Source: an uncultured Bacteroidales bacterium
GTDB taxonomy: Bacteria > Bacteroidota > Bacteroidia > Bacteroidales > Bacteroidaceae
Assembly: GCA_902778625.1 (NCBI GenBank)
Contig: CACYYM010000002.1
Coordinates: forward strand, 96,050-160,049
DNA length: 64,000 nucleotides
Direction of reading: 5' to 3'
Below, piece after piece: positions 16,781 through 26,343 of the stretch. Every line of letters begins with the position of its first letter. Position 1 is the first letter of the stretch. Under the pieces are notes generated by a model, which saw nothing but the letters and a program-made list of their open reading frames with translations, had not been told where the DNA came from and ran no database searches. Both the position numbers and the translations under genes were made by a program.

Positions 16781-17052
16781 TCGATGTAGAGCAGGATGAG
16801 CTGATGCAAGCCAAAGGCTTTCATGTCGTTGTGGAAGAGAATGCGTTCACAAAGGTCGAGCAACTCTGGGTCTGGTTCGCCTCCAAGCAAGCTTCGCACA
16901 TTCAGTCGCAGCTTCTCGAGAACACCCTCTTCGACAATGCCGTTGCTGTCGAGCAAGTCGCTGAAGAGAGAATAGCGGTCGATAGTTTTGAGGTGAGTTT
17001 CATCGACAGAGAGCTTACGAGAGCCCTTCATGTTGCAAAGTATCGTGTACAT
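16759..17052 (-). CDS. Small conserved-type protein of unknown function
   Basis: A 97-residue, mostly helical, acidic protein with no recognised domain. The start may be ATG 17052 or ATG 17031 (MKGSRKLSVDETHLK). The tight fit between the amidase-like gene (35 bp before) and YgiQ (22-bp overlap) supports it being real. Nothing in it suggests a function. Confidence 0.7.
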   Translation of the reverse strand: MYTILCNMKGSRKLSVDETHLKTIDRYSLFSDLLDSNGIVEEGVLEKLRLNVRSLLGGEPDPELLDLCERILFHNDMKAFGLHQLILLYIDWKKEQS

Positions 17053-17087
17053 CTTATGATTATTTAGCGTTTAAACATTGTGACAAT

Positions 17088-20048
17088 TTATTTCCCTAAC
17101 AGATAATCTATCGAGATGCCGAGAATGTTCTGTCGTGCTTCATCGTCTTTGATGCAATCGAGCGGGAAACCGAATGCTAAGACGCGATAGTTGGGACCTG
17201 GATAAGCAACGGCGGCCGAATGGTTGCCTTTCGTGTAAACCATCGTGCTGAAAGCGCCACCGACGCCTTCAATGACGTCCGTACTCTTTACCCAATAGTT
17301 CTGTTCATTGGGATTGCTATAGATGGTTGCCGTGTTGTTCAGGCCTTGAACAAAGCAGATGCTGTCTGTCGGAGCAATTGAAACGTAGCGATACTTCAGC
17401 TTGTCGGCGATGAAAGCATCCTGTTGCGCATTGTGCATGTCGCTTCCGATGAATGCACCGCTCACAAGAATCGACGAGTTTTGAAGCGTCAACTGAGAGA
17501 TGGCTGTCAGCATCTCGTCGGTAAAAGCCTTACGACGTGTCAGGGAATAGCCGTCGTCCTTTTGTGCACCAAGGATGAAATTGGCGATACGATAGCTGCG
17601 AAGGTCAACGCGAGGCAGTTGAATGGTGTTGCAGCTGCTGATGTTGCAATCGGGATGCGTCTTGAGAATGTCTGCAGCATAGCGGACACTATAGTCATGC
17701 GTATTGCCTGCGAGGAACATTCCCTCGAACTCATCGCTGCTCACTCCAAACCCATCGTCAACTTCCTTGCCGTAATTACTCTTGTTGAAGCTAATCTGAC
17801 GTCCACAATAACCGACCGTCTTCACATCAATCACGCCAGGATCTGTGTCAAAGTCGAAACCGCCAGTTGTCTCGTTATCAAAAGGAAGAGGGCTTGCAAG
17901 TCTTTGGAAACCATCAACAAGCAGGACGGAAGGTGCATTGTCTGTCAATGCAATTGCAGCGCTTACAATGTCGCTCGTCAAGCTTGTTCCGCCTTCGTTA
18001 TAGGCATCAACACGGAAGCTGTAAAGCATTCCGGGCTCGGCTTGCATCTGATAAACACAATCGTGTCCATTTACATAATGTCCATTGTCGAAGTCCTCGC
18101 CTGCTTTCTTCATATAGACAATATACCCATCAGGCTTTGATGTGGGCTCGGAAGGGTCTTCTCTTGGTGTCCAGCGAACGGTTATCTCACTCTTCTCCTT
18201 GTTCGCTTCTGCACTCAGTCCAGCAACAGGAAGCGGCTGAACAACAACGTCTTTGCCACCATGACTGGTCGAGACGAAGCGAAGTATGCCTTTATATATA
18301 GCGCGTGACATTAGGAACTTGAAGTATGGGTCGTGTCCGAACCGCATGTCTGCCCAGTTCTGGTGGCTCAGCATCTCGAGCAGAACAGCAGGCATCTGTG
18401 CATCACGACTTTCGCCATAGTTCCTGTCGTACAGGTCTCGACGGTTCCAGAAGCCCAGTTCGCGCATTAAGTCATTGTTGATTTGTGTCATCACAAGGTC
18501 GCAAAGGTCGCGACTGACCAGCCTTGAAAGCCCTGTCGCTGTGATGCCATTGTAGAAGCCTGTCGTGTAGATGCCGAGTGAACCGACAAGCGTGTTGTCT
18601 GCTCTCCAGCCTGCATCGCTATGAACAGCCATGTAAAGTTCGATGGGAACGCCAAGACCACGAACTGCTTCCCCGTCAAGAACTGGCGGAAGCCCAGAGC
18701 CTTCTCTGTCGTTTAAGTATCCGCTGCCTCTTGCCACATAGTTTACAGCGTACGGACGGGTGTTGACGTCGTCCCTGCTATCGTTGTCACCTCTCTTGGA
18801 ATAGACGCTGTCCGGCATTCCGTACCATTGAGCTGAGTATCTGGCAGCTTCAAGACAACGGGGTAAGTCGCTGCCAATGGGAATGTCCATCGTCGAGTCG
18901 CCACGAACGATGTTGCCCATACCACCACCAAGACGAACTGCATCGGCAGTTACAACACCTTTGTAGTTGCTGAAGTTGGTGAGCTTGATGTTGTTGTCGT
19001 CCTCTTTGCCTTTTGTAAAATGGAACGTTCCGAGATAAACCCAGGTGCCGCCACCCATTTGCTGATTGACGCGAAACTCTGTCTCTGTACCGCCGTGCTT
19101 GACTGTATAGATAGCATCTGGAATGCTGTTCGGCATGGTTTGATAAGAGACATAGACAGCGTAATCATCCTCAACGGGAATTTCGGGTATCCATACAGCA
19201 TCGCTTGTCGTGCGTTTGTCTTTCGTTGCCTCGGCAATTTGGAAAGTACCTCTGCGGAAAGGATTCTCGCCGTTTTCGTAACCTTCCTGATTATGGCCGA
19301 AGCCTATGCCACCGTATTGCCAATGATATTTGCTGACACGTTCCTCGTAGCGACTGCCGTCCCAAATGAAGTCGTTATCGACAATTATTTCCTGCTTCTG
19401 CCAATCTCGTTCTCTTGGACTGAATACGACTGCTCCTGCATTTTGTAGCATTGGAATGAGATAGGGCACCACGAAGGTTTGCGTGAACATATCTTCCGTC
19501 GTGCAGAACAGCCTTGGGCGTTGCCAGATCCACTCTTTCTTGTCGAAGCTGAAGTATTTGCCGTGGCTGTGACAAATGCCGAGATGTCGCCCTTGTAAGC
19601 CTTTCTTGATAGAGTATGGATGGCTCATCGGTGTTACCCAAGGGTTGCCTTTGAAGAGTTCACGTTTATAGACACGCGATGTGTCAGCTCTGTCCAGCAT
19701 GCTTGTCGGGATGAGTTGTTCGATGGGGCTTCCTGCACTGACAATAGAAATGTTGTAGGTATTGAAGGGCATTGGCAAGAGTCGCTTCACTTCATTGTAT
19801 AGGTCGCCCACGACGAGCGGTGTCACGGGTTGGGCTATGAAGTTGTCGCTCAGCACGATGGTCATCTTCTTTGCTGCCGCATCAGTTTGTATGTCCTCAA
19901 CCGTGATTTTCTTCAGGTTGGGGAAATTGGGGTTTGTATATTGTTCGAAGTATTCGCGAAGATTTTGAATGCCGTTGTCTTGGGCCAATAAAATGCTAAA
20001 AGGGAAAAAGATGAAAAGGTAAAAGAGGAGAAATAATATGCGTTTCAT
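17088..20048 (-). CDS. Secreted amidase-like protein with golvesin/xanthan-lyase-type domain
   Basis: A 986-residue exported protein, usually named xanthan lyase in Bacteroidetes annotation. After the signal peptide (to LLAQ, about residue 22), a region starting HPYSIKKGLQGRHLGICHSHG, with later VHSDAGW and LLEMLSHQNW, resembles a zinc N-acetylmuramoyl-L-alanine amidase (amidase_3) split by an insertion. The insertion (about residues 235-375, ending VVTADAVRLGGGMG) looks like the golvesin/XLY carbohydrate-binding domain. A fibronectin type III domain follows at about 615-700, then a C-terminal hydrolase-like domain. Peptidoglycan as substrate is a better guess than xanthan, but unproven. Confidence 0.8.
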   Translation of the reverse strand: MKRILFLLFYLFIFFPFSILLAQDNGIQNLREYFEQYTNPNFPNLKKITVEDIQTDAAAKKMTIVLSDNFIAQPVTPLVVGDLYNEVKRLLPMPFNTYNISIVSAGSPIEQLIPTSMLDRADTSRVYKRELFKGNPWVTPMSHPYSIKKGLQGRHLGICHSHGKYFSFDKKEWIWQRPRLFCTTEDMFTQTFVVPYLIPMLQNAGAVVFSPRERDWQKQEIIVDNDFIWDGSRYEERVSKYHWQYGGIGFGHNQEGYENGENPFRRGTFQIAEATKDKRTTSDAVWIPEIPVEDDYAVYVSYQTMPNSIPDAIYTVKHGGTETEFRVNQQMGGGTWVYLGTFHFTKGKEDDNNIKLTNFSNYKGVVTADAVRLGGGMGNIVRGDSTMDIPIGSDLPRCLEAARYSAQWYGMPDSVYSKRGDNDSRDDVNTRPYAVNYVARGSGYLNDREGSGLPPVLDGEAVRGLGVPIELYMAVHSDAGWRADNTLVGSLGIYTTGFYNGITATGLSRLVSRDLCDLVMTQINNDLMRELGFWNRRDLYDRNYGESRDAQMPAVLLEMLSHQNWADMRFGHDPYFKFLMSRAIYKGILRFVSTSHGGKDVVVQPLPVAGLSAEANKEKSEITVRWTPREDPSEPTSKPDGYIVYMKKAGEDFDNGHYVNGHDCVYQMQAEPGMLYSFRVDAYNEGGTSLTSDIVSAAIALTDNAPSVLLVDGFQRLASPLPFDNETTGGFDFDTDPGVIDVKTVGYCGRQISFNKSNYGKEVDDGFGVSSDEFEGMFLAGNTHDYSVRYAADILKTHPDCNISSCNTIQLPRVDLRSYRIANFILGAQKDDGYSLTRRKAFTDEMLTAISQLTLQNSSILVSGAFIGSDMHNAQQDAFIADKLKYRYVSIAPTDSICFVQGLNNTATIYSNPNEQNYWVKSTDVIEGVGGAFSTMVYTKGNHSAAVAYPGPNYRVLAFGFPLDCIKDDEARQNILGISIDYLLGK

Positions 20049-20050
20049 AT

Positions 20051-20084
20051 AATTGTAAATTGTAAATTGTCAAATTGTAAATTG
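20051..20084. repeat. 7-bp-period microarray at the plsC stop
   Basis: Units AATTGTA repeat about five times, with one 8-bp unit. The array spans the gap between the amidase-like gene and the plsC stop codon (20070-20072), which lies inside it together with the last four codons. Confidence 0.85.
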
Positions 20085-20615
20085 CGTTGGGTGCAGTCCT
20101 TTGAAACCTGCGTAGTATTCTTTAATCTCTTGCATTTGCGCTTCGATGTCGCCATTGGGGACAATCGTCTTGGTGCAGACAATCTTTCTGTCTGCGAAGT
20201 CGAGACCGTAGAGCAGGATGGGTATTTCGGCTTTAAGGGCGATGTAGTAGAAGCCCTTCTTCCATTCGGGCTGAGCCTTGCGCGTTCCTTCTGGTGTAAT
20301 GCAGAGGCGGAACTTCTTTGCCTGTTTTGCCTGTTCGGCTATGATGTCTGTCGAGTGCATTTGCTTGCTTCGATAGACGGGAATGCCGCCAAGTCTTCGC
20401 ATCAGGATGCCCATTGGCCAGAAGAACCACTCCTTTTTCATCAGGAAGTCGCAATGGAAGCCTTTGGCTCGGCTATAGAGGTTGCCGATGATGAAGTCCC
20501 AGTTGCTTGTGTGCGGAGCGAGTGCAATGATGCATTTTTCGGGCAGAGGTTCTGTAATGGTCTCCGTGAAGTGGAACCAATCGAAGAGAAGCTTGTGACA
20601 AAAACTATTAAGCAT
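20070..20615 (-). CDS. Lysophospholipid acyltransferase (PlsC-like)
   Basis: A 181-residue acyltransferase of the PlsC/LPLAT family, which transfers acyl chains onto lysophosphatidate or similar lipids at the membrane. The catalytic HTSNWD (HX4D type) is at about residues 35-40 and the substrate-binding TPEGTR at about 108-113. It is shorter than typical PlsC (about 240) and resembles the soluble-looking short members common in Bacteroidetes. The ATG overlaps the preceding stop in TAATG. The last residues QFTI are encoded by a 7-bp microarray. Confidence 0.85.
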   Translation of the reverse strand: MLNSFCHKLLFDWFHFTETITEPLPEKCIIALAPHTSNWDFIIGNLYSRAKGFHCDFLMKKEWFFWPMGILMRRLGGIPVYRSKQMHSTDIIAEQAKQAKKFRLCITPEGTRKAQPEWKKGFYYIALKAEIPILLYGLDFADRKIVCTKTIVPNGDIEAQMQEIKEYYAGFKGLHPTQFTI

Positions 20616-20878
20616 TACAGGTTCTGTATCTGGTCAACAATCTCATCTGTTCGCTTCTGCATGTCCTCTTTCAGCTTTTTGAAGAAGAGCTTGGTGCTGC
20701 CTGGTTCGACATGCGAGAGGCGGCAAATCCAGTCGTTCTGCATTTTGGCAATGCCCAGCATCACGTTCTCGATGTCCTGCTTGTTGTCCTTTTTGCTAAA
20801 AGACGAAGCGGCCATGCACTCAGCCAAGAGTTCGCCGCAGAGGTAGTTGATGTGTTTTTTCAGGTCTTTACGTTTCAT
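20615..20878 (-). CDS. Small helical protein of unknown function, first gene of the plsC operon
   Basis: An 87-residue protein, mostly charged helices (KKLKEDMQKRTDEIVDQIQNL at the end, split here as two heptad-like turns), with cysteines near residue 11. ATG 20878 is chosen because a complete promoter (20912-20942) would lie inside the longer frame. It is coupled to plsC by a one-base overlap. No function can be assigned. Confidence 0.75.
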   Translation of the reverse strand: MKRKDLKKHINYLCGELLAECMAASSFSKKDNKQDIENVMLGIAKMQNDWICRLSHVEPGSTKLFFKKLKEDMQKRTDEIVDQIQNL

Positions 20879-20911
20879 CTTATTATAAATATATAATGTG
20901 TATTCAGACTT

Positions 20912-20942
20912 CAAAGATACATATTTTTTCTGATTTGCCAAA
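20912..20942 (-). promoter_or_regulatory. Promoter of the seven-gene plsC-YggS operon
   Basis: On the minus strand, TTTG (20942-20939), a 19-bp spacer and TATCTTTG (20919-20912) form a full Bacteroidetes promoter, about 33 nt upstream of the first start codon. Confidence 0.75.
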
Positions 20943-21016
20943 CGAAATCGGCAAAACTTTTATGTTATTTTGCAATTTCCATCTTTGAGTGTCGAGCAAA
21001 TAGGTTAAGCTAATTA

Positions 21017-21104
21017 GCAAACTCGACGTGTTAAGTCTGCAAACTCGACGTGTTAACTTTACAAACTCGACGTGTTGTCTTTGCAAACTACCCACGTTAA
21101 CTTT
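21017..21104 (+). repeat. 22-bp tandem array 4 (four units) in a divergent promoter region
   Basis: Four 22-bp units with core AAACTCGACGTGTTAA; the fourth is degenerate. This is the only array of the ten placed between two gene 5' ends. It ends 14 bp before the -33 element of pfp. Confidence 0.95.
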
Positions 21105-21117
21105 GCTAACTATATAT

Positions 21118-21148
21118 TTTGTAGTTTGGATTTATTGTCGTAACTTTG
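21118..21148 (+). promoter_or_regulatory. Promoter of pfp
   Basis: TTTG (21118-21121), a 19-bp spacer and TAACTTTG (21141-21148) give a complete -33/-7 promoter about 40 nt upstream of the ATG. Confidence 0.75.
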
Positions 21149-21189
21149 CACGCGAAAACATAACTTATAAACTCATAAACACAAGAATC

Positions 21190-22836
21190 ATGAAGAAAAG
21201 TGCACTTCAGGTGGCTCGTGCCGCCTATCAGCCCAAGCTCCCCAAGGCTTTGCAGGGACCTGTTGTAGCAGTGGAAGGTGCTGCAACTCAAAGTGTTGGC
21301 AATCAAGAAGAAATCAAGGCAATGTTCCCCAATACGTATGGAATGCCCGTCATCACCTTTGAGGCTGGCGAACAGAAACCTTTCGAACCGATTAACGTAG
21401 GTATCATTCTTAGTGGAGGTCAAGCTCCTGGCGGACACAATGTCATCAGTGGCCTTTACGACGGCGTTAAGTCTCTCAACAAGCAGAGCAAGCTGTATGG
21501 CTTCCTGATGGGTCCTGGCGGACTCGTTGACCACAAGTATGTCGAGTTCACCGACGAGTTTATCGACGAATATCGCAACACTGGCGGCTTCGACATCATT
21601 GGCTCTGGCCGTACAAAACTCGAGAAGGAAAGCCAGTTCGAGAGTGGTATCGAGATTCTCCGCAAACTCGGCATCAAAGCGCTCGTTATTATTGGTGGTG
21701 ACGATAGCAACACTAACGCTTGCGTCCTGGCTGAGTACTATGCTGCCAAGAACTATGGTGTGCAGGTGATTGGCTGCCCCAAGACGATTGACGGCGACTT
21801 GAAGAACGAGCAGATTGAAACGAGCTTCGGCTTCGATACTGCTTGTAAGACTTACAGCGAGCTGATTGGCAACATCCAGCGCGACTGCAATAGTGCTCGC
21901 AAGTACTGGCACTTCATCAAACTCATGGGCCGTAGCGCAAGCCATATCGCCCTGGAGTGTGCTCTCCAGACTCAGCCCAACGCTTGCCTCATCAGCGAAG
22001 AAGTTGAGCAGAAAGCCATGAGTTTGGACGACGTTGTCACTTATATCGCAAAGATTGTGGCTGACCGTGCTGCCGAAGGTAATAACTTTGGTACCGTCCT
22101 CATCCCAGAAGGTCTTATCGAGTTCATTCCCGCCATCAAGAAACTTATTGCAGAGCTCAACGAGGTTCTGACAGATCCCGCAACTGGCGAGAGCCGTGAG
22201 TTCGAGAGCAAAGACGCGCAGGTTGCTTTCGTGAAGAGTCATATCGCACCCGAGAACCTTGCCGTCCTCGAGTCTCTTCCCAAGGATGTTGAGCGTCAGC
22301 TCTGCCTCGACCGCGATCCCCACGGCAACGTTCAGGTCAGCCTTATCGAGACAGAAAAGCTCCTCTCGGCAATGGTTGCCATGAAGCTCGACGCATGGAA
22401 GAAGGAAGGCAAGTACAATGGCAAGTTCTCCGCTCAGCACCACTTCTTCGGTTACGAAGGTCGTTGTGCTGCTCCCAGCAACTATGATGCCGACTACTGC
22501 TACAGCCTCGGCTACAACGCCAGCCGCCTCATCGCTAACGGTAAGACCGGTTACATGAGCGTCATCAAGAATACAACCGCTCCAGCAGCTGAGTGGATTG
22601 CAGGTGGTGTGCCTATCACGATGATGATGAACATGGAGCGCAGAAACGGTGCAATGAAGCCTGTTATCCGCAAAGCCCTCGTAGAACTCGACGGAGCACC
22701 CTTCAAGTTCTTCGCAAGCAAGCGTGAAGAGTGGGCAAAGAACACTTGCTACGTTTACCCGGGTCCCATCCAGTACTGGGGTCCAAGCGAGGTGTGCGAC
22801 CAATGCACCAAGACGCTTGCTCTTGAACAAGCATAA
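21190..22836 (+). CDS. pfp: Pyrophosphate--fructose 6-phosphate 1-phosphotransferase
   Basis: It phosphorylates fructose 6-phosphate with pyrophosphate instead of ATP, reversibly, in glycolysis. The 548-residue length is that of the long PFP class. The loop [10 protein letters not shown] near residue 180 carries the Gly-Asp-Asp that favours pyrophosphate over ATP, and [10 protein letters not shown] holds the catalytic Asp residues. The frame is open upstream, but the promoter and array 4 lie there; ATG 21190 gives the expected N-terminus. The GH25 gene starts directly after its stop. Confidence 0.96.
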   Translation: MKKSALQVARAAYQPKLPKALQGPVVAVEGAATQSVGNQEEIKAMFPNTYGMPVITFEAGEQKPFEPINVGIILSGGQAPGGHNVISGLYDGVKSLNKQSKLYGFLMGPGGLVDHKYVEFTDEFIDEYRNTGGFDIIGSGRTKLEKESQFESGIEILRKLGIKALVIIGGDDSNTNACVLAEYYAAKNYGVQVIGCPKTIDGDLKNEQIETSFGFDTACKTYSELIGNIQRDCNSARKYWHFIKLMGRSASHIALECALQTQPNACLISEEVEQKAMSLDDVVTYIAKIVADRAAEGNNFGTVLIPEGLIEFIPAIKKLIAELNEVLTDPATGESREFESKDAQVAFVKSHIAPENLAVLESLPKDVERQLCLDRDPHGNVQVSLIETEKLLSAMVAMKLDAWKKEGKYNGKFSAQHHFFGYEGRCAAPSNYDADYCYSLGYNASRLIANGKTGYMSVIKNTTAPAAEWIAGGVPITMMMNMERRNGAMKPVIRKALVELDGAPFKFFASKREEWAKNTCYVYPGPIQYWGPSEVCDQCTKTLALEQA

Positions 22837-23730
22837 ATGTCCGCACAACAGGAAAGGAAACAAATCGCTTCGCATCATCCTCAAAGAAGGAAGACGAGCG
22901 GAAAGAGAAAGCAAACCCGCGGGAAGAGGAAACAAACTTCCCGTGGGTTCGGCTTCTTGCGCCTCTTCCGAGGCTTCCCTTCCTGGACGATTTGGCTTGG
23001 CGGACTATTGATTACTGCCGCTTATGTAGGGCTTTTCTATCACTTCTTCGTCAGTCCTTTCAGCTTTCGTTGGCGTGCAATTTATGGCGAACCTACTTTT
23101 CCCGAAGGTTACGAAGTGCGAGGTGTTGACATTAGCCATTATCAGGAACGTGTCAACTGGGAGAAACTTCGTAATGCTTCGATGGGAGATGCGCCTGTAA
23201 GCTTTGTGTTTATTAAGGCAACAGAAGGCGAGAAACTCTTCGACGACAACTTTAATCGCAACTTCGCCAACGCTAAACGAAACGACTTGATACGAGGCGC
23301 TTACCATTTCTTCGTGCCGGGTGTTAGTCCTCGTAAGCAAGCGGAGTTCTACTTATCAATTGCTCAACTTGAACCAGGCGACTTACCCCCCGTTCTTGAC
23401 ATCGAGAAGAAGGGTGATTTGACGCCCGAACAGCTTCGTCGAGACGTTAAAACTTGGCTCGATATCGTTGAGAAAGAGTATGGCGTGAAGCCCATTCTTT
23501 ATACGGGTTACAAGTTCAAAATAGACTATCTCAACACGCCAGAGTTCGACGCTTATCCTTATTGGATAGCGCATTATTATGTTGAGAAGCTTGCTTATAA
23601 AGGCAAGTGGACTTTCTGGCAACACACTGATTGCGGCAAAGTCTCGGGCATTAAGGGCTTTGTGGATTGCAATATCTTCAACGGAACAGTTGAAGAACTT
23701 CAAGAGCTAACGCTGAAAGAACCGCTATAA
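22837..23730 (+). CDS. Membrane-anchored GH25 lysozyme-like muramidase
   Basis: A 297-residue protein with a strongly basic cytoplasmic N-terminus (about 45 residues of Lys, Arg, Gln), one membrane segment (about 50-72) and a GH25 domain outside the membrane. Family signatures are GVDISHYQ (catalytic Asp), FVFIKATEG and PPVLDIE (catalytic Glu). It would cleave the glycan of peptidoglycan. Its ATG follows the pfp TAA with no gap, so it is expressed from the pfp promoter. Its stop abuts the stop of the convergent Na/Pi gene. Confidence 0.92.
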   Translation: MSAQQERKQIASHHPQRRKTSGKRKQTRGKRKQTSRGFGFLRLFRGFPSWTIWLGGLLITAAYVGLFYHFFVSPFSFRWRAIYGEPTFPEGYEVRGVDISHYQERVNWEKLRNASMGDAPVSFVFIKATEGEKLFDDNFNRNFANAKRNDLIRGAYHFFVPGVSPRKQAEFYLSIAQLEPGDLPPVLDIEKKGDLTPEQLRRDVKTWLDIVEKEYGVKPILYTGYKFKIDYLNTPEFDAYPYWIAHYYVEKLAYKGKWTFWQHTDCGKVSGIKGFVDCNIFNGTVEELQELTLKEPL

Positions 23731-25434
23731 CTAATGCATCTTTGTTCCAGTGCGGGCCTCAACGACATTTACGACATAGTCTGCCAGCCTTTCGCACGAG
23801 TTGATGAGCTCCATATAAATGGTGCCGATGCCGTAAGTGTACTTGTGATTGTTGACGTCGAAGATGTTTTGCGACTTTAGCTGGTCGCGATAGTTGTTGA
23901 TTTCCTTCTCCGTGTTGTAGCACTTGTAGACGTCGAAGTAGTCTTTCCTGCCGCTCATCAGTTGGTTCATCTGCGTCAGGGCCTGGTCGATGAGGTTCAT
24001 CATGGCATGCAGATGCTCATACTGCTCTTCGGTAAAGTGCTCCTTCTTGCCTTGCACCTTTTGGTTGATGGTCTGTGCCATGTGGTAGCACGAGTCGCCA
24101 ATGCTTTCAACCTCAGATATTTCGCGAAGCATGGCACGAATCTTAGCCTTTGTCTCGTCGCTGAGATGCGCGTCGCTCACCTGATCGAGGTATTCCGCGA
24201 TGCTTATCTCCATGTTGTCTGCGATGTTCTCGTACTTCTCGATGCGGTTGAAGAGCTTTGTGAACTTGTTCTGGTCCTTTTCTGTGAGCAGTTCATGAAC
24301 CATTCCGAACATGCGTTGGATGCGAATGCTGAAAGAAGATATCTCCTTATGCGCTTCAAGGACAGACAGTTCGGGCGTCTTCATAATGCCTGCAGTGATG
24401 AAGTGCAGGCGGAAATCCTCTTCATCTTTAGAGCTTTTAGGCTTGATAACCCAGCATACGAACTTCTCAATTTGCGGGATGAACCAGATGAGCAAGAGCG
24501 TGTTGCTGATGTTGAAGGCGGAGTGGAAGGTTGCGAGCGCAACGCTTGCCTTGATAGCGAAACTGCTGTCGTCGGGGCTCATGGCGGGGTCGAAGCCTGA
24601 GAAATGGCAGACCATCGCGAAGAAAGGTCTCATCAGGAGCAGCACCCAGAAGACGCCTACGGCATTGAAGCTGAGGTGAGCGAAGGCAGCGCGGCGTGCT
24701 TGTGTGTTGGCGCTGAGTGCTACGATGTTCGACGTGATGGTGGTGCCGACATTCTCGCCCAAGACGAGCATAACGCCTTGTTCGATGTGCAGGACGCCCG
24801 TCGAGCAGAGCATCATCGTGATGGCCATGATGGCTGCCGAGCTTTGGACGCATAGGGTCAGCACCGTGCCGATGAGCAGGAAGAGGAGCGAAACGAGGAA
24901 GCCTCCGTTGCTGAACTCTGAGAAGAAGGCGGTGATGGCTTCCTTCGATTCCGGACTATCGACGAGCGAGAAGCCTGTCTCCTTCAGCGTGGCCAAACCC
25001 AGAAAGAGGAACGCGACGCCAAAAAGGAAGTCGCCCACGATGCGACGCTTCTTCATGTATATAAGGATGATGCCGAGGAAGAAGGCAGGATAGACGAAGT
25101 CGGAGATGTTGAAGCCCATTCCGAGCGACATGATCCATGCCGTCAGGGTGGTTCCTATGTTGGCTCCCATGATGACAGAGATGGCTTGCACGAGCGTGAG
25201 CAGTCCTGCGTTCACGAACGAGACAGTCATCAGGGTCGTGGCTGTAGAGCTTTGCACGGCAGCCGTCACGAACATACCGGTCAAGGCTCCTGTGAAGCGG
25301 TTTGTGGTCATTGCGCCAAGCACATGTCGCAACTGTGGGCCAGCCATCTTCTGGAGTGCTTCGCTCATCGACTTCATGCCGAACATCAGCAATGCCAACG
25401 AGCCTAAAAGCTTAAAGACAATCATCAAGGACAT
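23731..25434 (-). CDS. Na+/phosphate cotransporter family protein with PhoU-like domain
   Basis: A 567-residue inner-membrane protein. The N-terminal half holds two inverted NptA/SLC34-type repeats, each with the Gln-Ser-Ser signature (VQSSTATT near residue 62 and VQSSAAIM near 195). The C-terminal 220 residues form a PhoU-like helical domain that probably regulates transport. Sodium-driven phosphate uptake is the known family role. It begins 18 bp after the K+ channel gene and ends flush against GH25. Confidence 0.93.
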   Translation of the reverse strand: MSLMIVFKLLGSLALLMFGMKSMSEALQKMAGPQLRHVLGAMTTNRFTGALTGMFVTAAVQSSTATTLMTVSFVNAGLLTLVQAISVIMGANIGTTLTAWIMSLGMGFNISDFVYPAFFLGIILIYMKKRRIVGDFLFGVAFLFLGLATLKETGFSLVDSPESKEAITAFFSEFSNGGFLVSLLFLLIGTVLTLCVQSSAAIMAITMMLCSTGVLHIEQGVMLVLGENVGTTITSNIVALSANTQARRAAFAHLSFNAVGVFWVLLLMRPFFAMVCHFSGFDPAMSPDDSSFAIKASVALATFHSAFNISNTLLLIWFIPQIEKFVCWVIKPKSSKDEEDFRLHFITAGIMKTPELSVLEAHKEISSFSIRIQRMFGMVHELLTEKDQNKFTKLFNRIEKYENIADNMEISIAEYLDQVSDAHLSDETKAKIRAMLREISEVESIGDSCYHMAQTINQKVQGKKEHFTEEQYEHLHAMMNLIDQALTQMNQLMSGRKDYFDVYKCYNTEKEINNYRDQLKSQNIFDVNNHKYTYGIGTIYMELINSCERLADYVVNVVEARTGTKMH

Positions 25435-25452
25435 GGGGGGTGTTTGTTTGGT

Positions 25453-26226
25453 TTATTGGTTATTCTGTTCTTTCAACTTTTTCTCACGTTCTTTTTGCCT
25501 TTCTATCTTGTGCAGTTCGTCGAGATAGCTTGCGGTGATAATGCCAGAAGGAAGTGCTATCACGGCTATTCCGAAGAGTGCGGAAAGCATACTGATGATG
25601 CGTCCCAAGTCCGTTACTGGGCAGAGGTCGCCGTAGCCTACAGTTGTCAAAGTAACTGTGGACCAGTAAAGCGCGTCGAGGAATGAGCGGAAGGTGGTTT
25701 CGCCCGTAATCGGATTGACGTGAGGTTCGAAGTTGAACATCACCAGAGCCGTGATGAAGATGTACGTTATCGCAAACATAAGCACCGACGCCAAGACTTT
25801 CCGTTCCTTTTTCAGCACGTCCATGAAGATGAACACCTGCTCCGAGTAGCGCAAGGCTTTCAGTAGTCGGAGCGTCTTCAACATGCGAAGTGTACGCAGT
25901 ATCTTGAAGTTGCTGCCCAAGATATGGAAGCTCGGCAGGATGGAGAGCAGGTCGATGATTGCCCAGAAACTGTAGGGATAGTTCACGAACGAGTGTTTGC
26001 CTTGCCCGAGGCGAAAGTCGGCTGTAATCCAACGAAGTATGTAATCGATGATGAAGACGGTCGTCGTAAACACCTCTATATAGAAGAAATATCTGTGATG
26101 CTCCCAGAACATGAGCGGAACGACGCTCAGGATGATGATGATGAACATGCAGACATCATAGAGATGGCTCAGGAAATTCGTGCCCTCATCAATTTCGATA
26201 ATCTCGTATAGCTCTTTGCGTGTCAC
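25453..26226 (-). CDS. Voltage-gated-type potassium channel
   Basis: A 257-residue ion channel with six membrane segments. S4 carries regularly spaced arginines (LRTLRMLKTLRLLKALR) and the selectivity filter TTVGYGD is at about residues 194-200. A short basic coiled C-terminus follows. The frame is open to a TTG at 26265, but a TAACTTTG -7 box at 26232-26239 lies within that extension. The GTG at 26226, five bases after the box, is therefore the likely start and would make the mRNA leaderless. It is followed by the Na/Pi transporter in the same operon. Confidence 0.9.
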   Translation of the reverse strand: MTRKELYEIIEIDEGTNFLSHLYDVCMFIIIILSVVPLMFWEHHRYFFYIEVFTTTVFIIDYILRWITADFRLGQGKHSFVNYPYSFWAIIDLLSILPSFHILGSNFKILRTLRMLKTLRLLKALRYSEQVFIFMDVLKKERKVLASVLMFAITYIFITALVMFNFEPHVNPITGETTFRSFLDALYWSTVTLTTVGYGDLCPVTDLGRIISMLSALFGIAVIALPSGIITASYLDELHKIERQKEREKKLKEQNNQ

Positions 26227-26231
26227 GAGGA

Positions 26232-26266
26232 CAAAGTTACAATTTATTATCTTATCTGGCAACAAA
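26232..26266 (-). promoter_or_regulatory. Promoter of the K+ channel-Na/Pi operon
   Basis: On the minus strand, TTTG (26266-26263), a 23-bp spacer and TAACTTTG (26239-26232). The spacing is at the long end of the accepted range. Confidence 0.6.
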
Positions 26267-26343
26267 ACACGGGAAAAAGTTTCCTAAAACATCCAACAGC
26301 GGGTAGAGAAGCCCAACTCGGCACAGAGAAAAACCAAACACGA

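Noticed and set aside
17088..20048. Naming the 986-residue secreted protein xanthan lyase
   Set aside because: The amidase-like motifs and golvesin-type domain do not support polysaccharide lyase activity; the name appears to be inherited from a shared domain.
21106..22935. Long antisense open frames, here opposite pfp; others opposite the ABC-F and ileS genes
   Set aside because: They mirror the codon pattern of strongly supported genes, show no domain of their own, and have no promoter.
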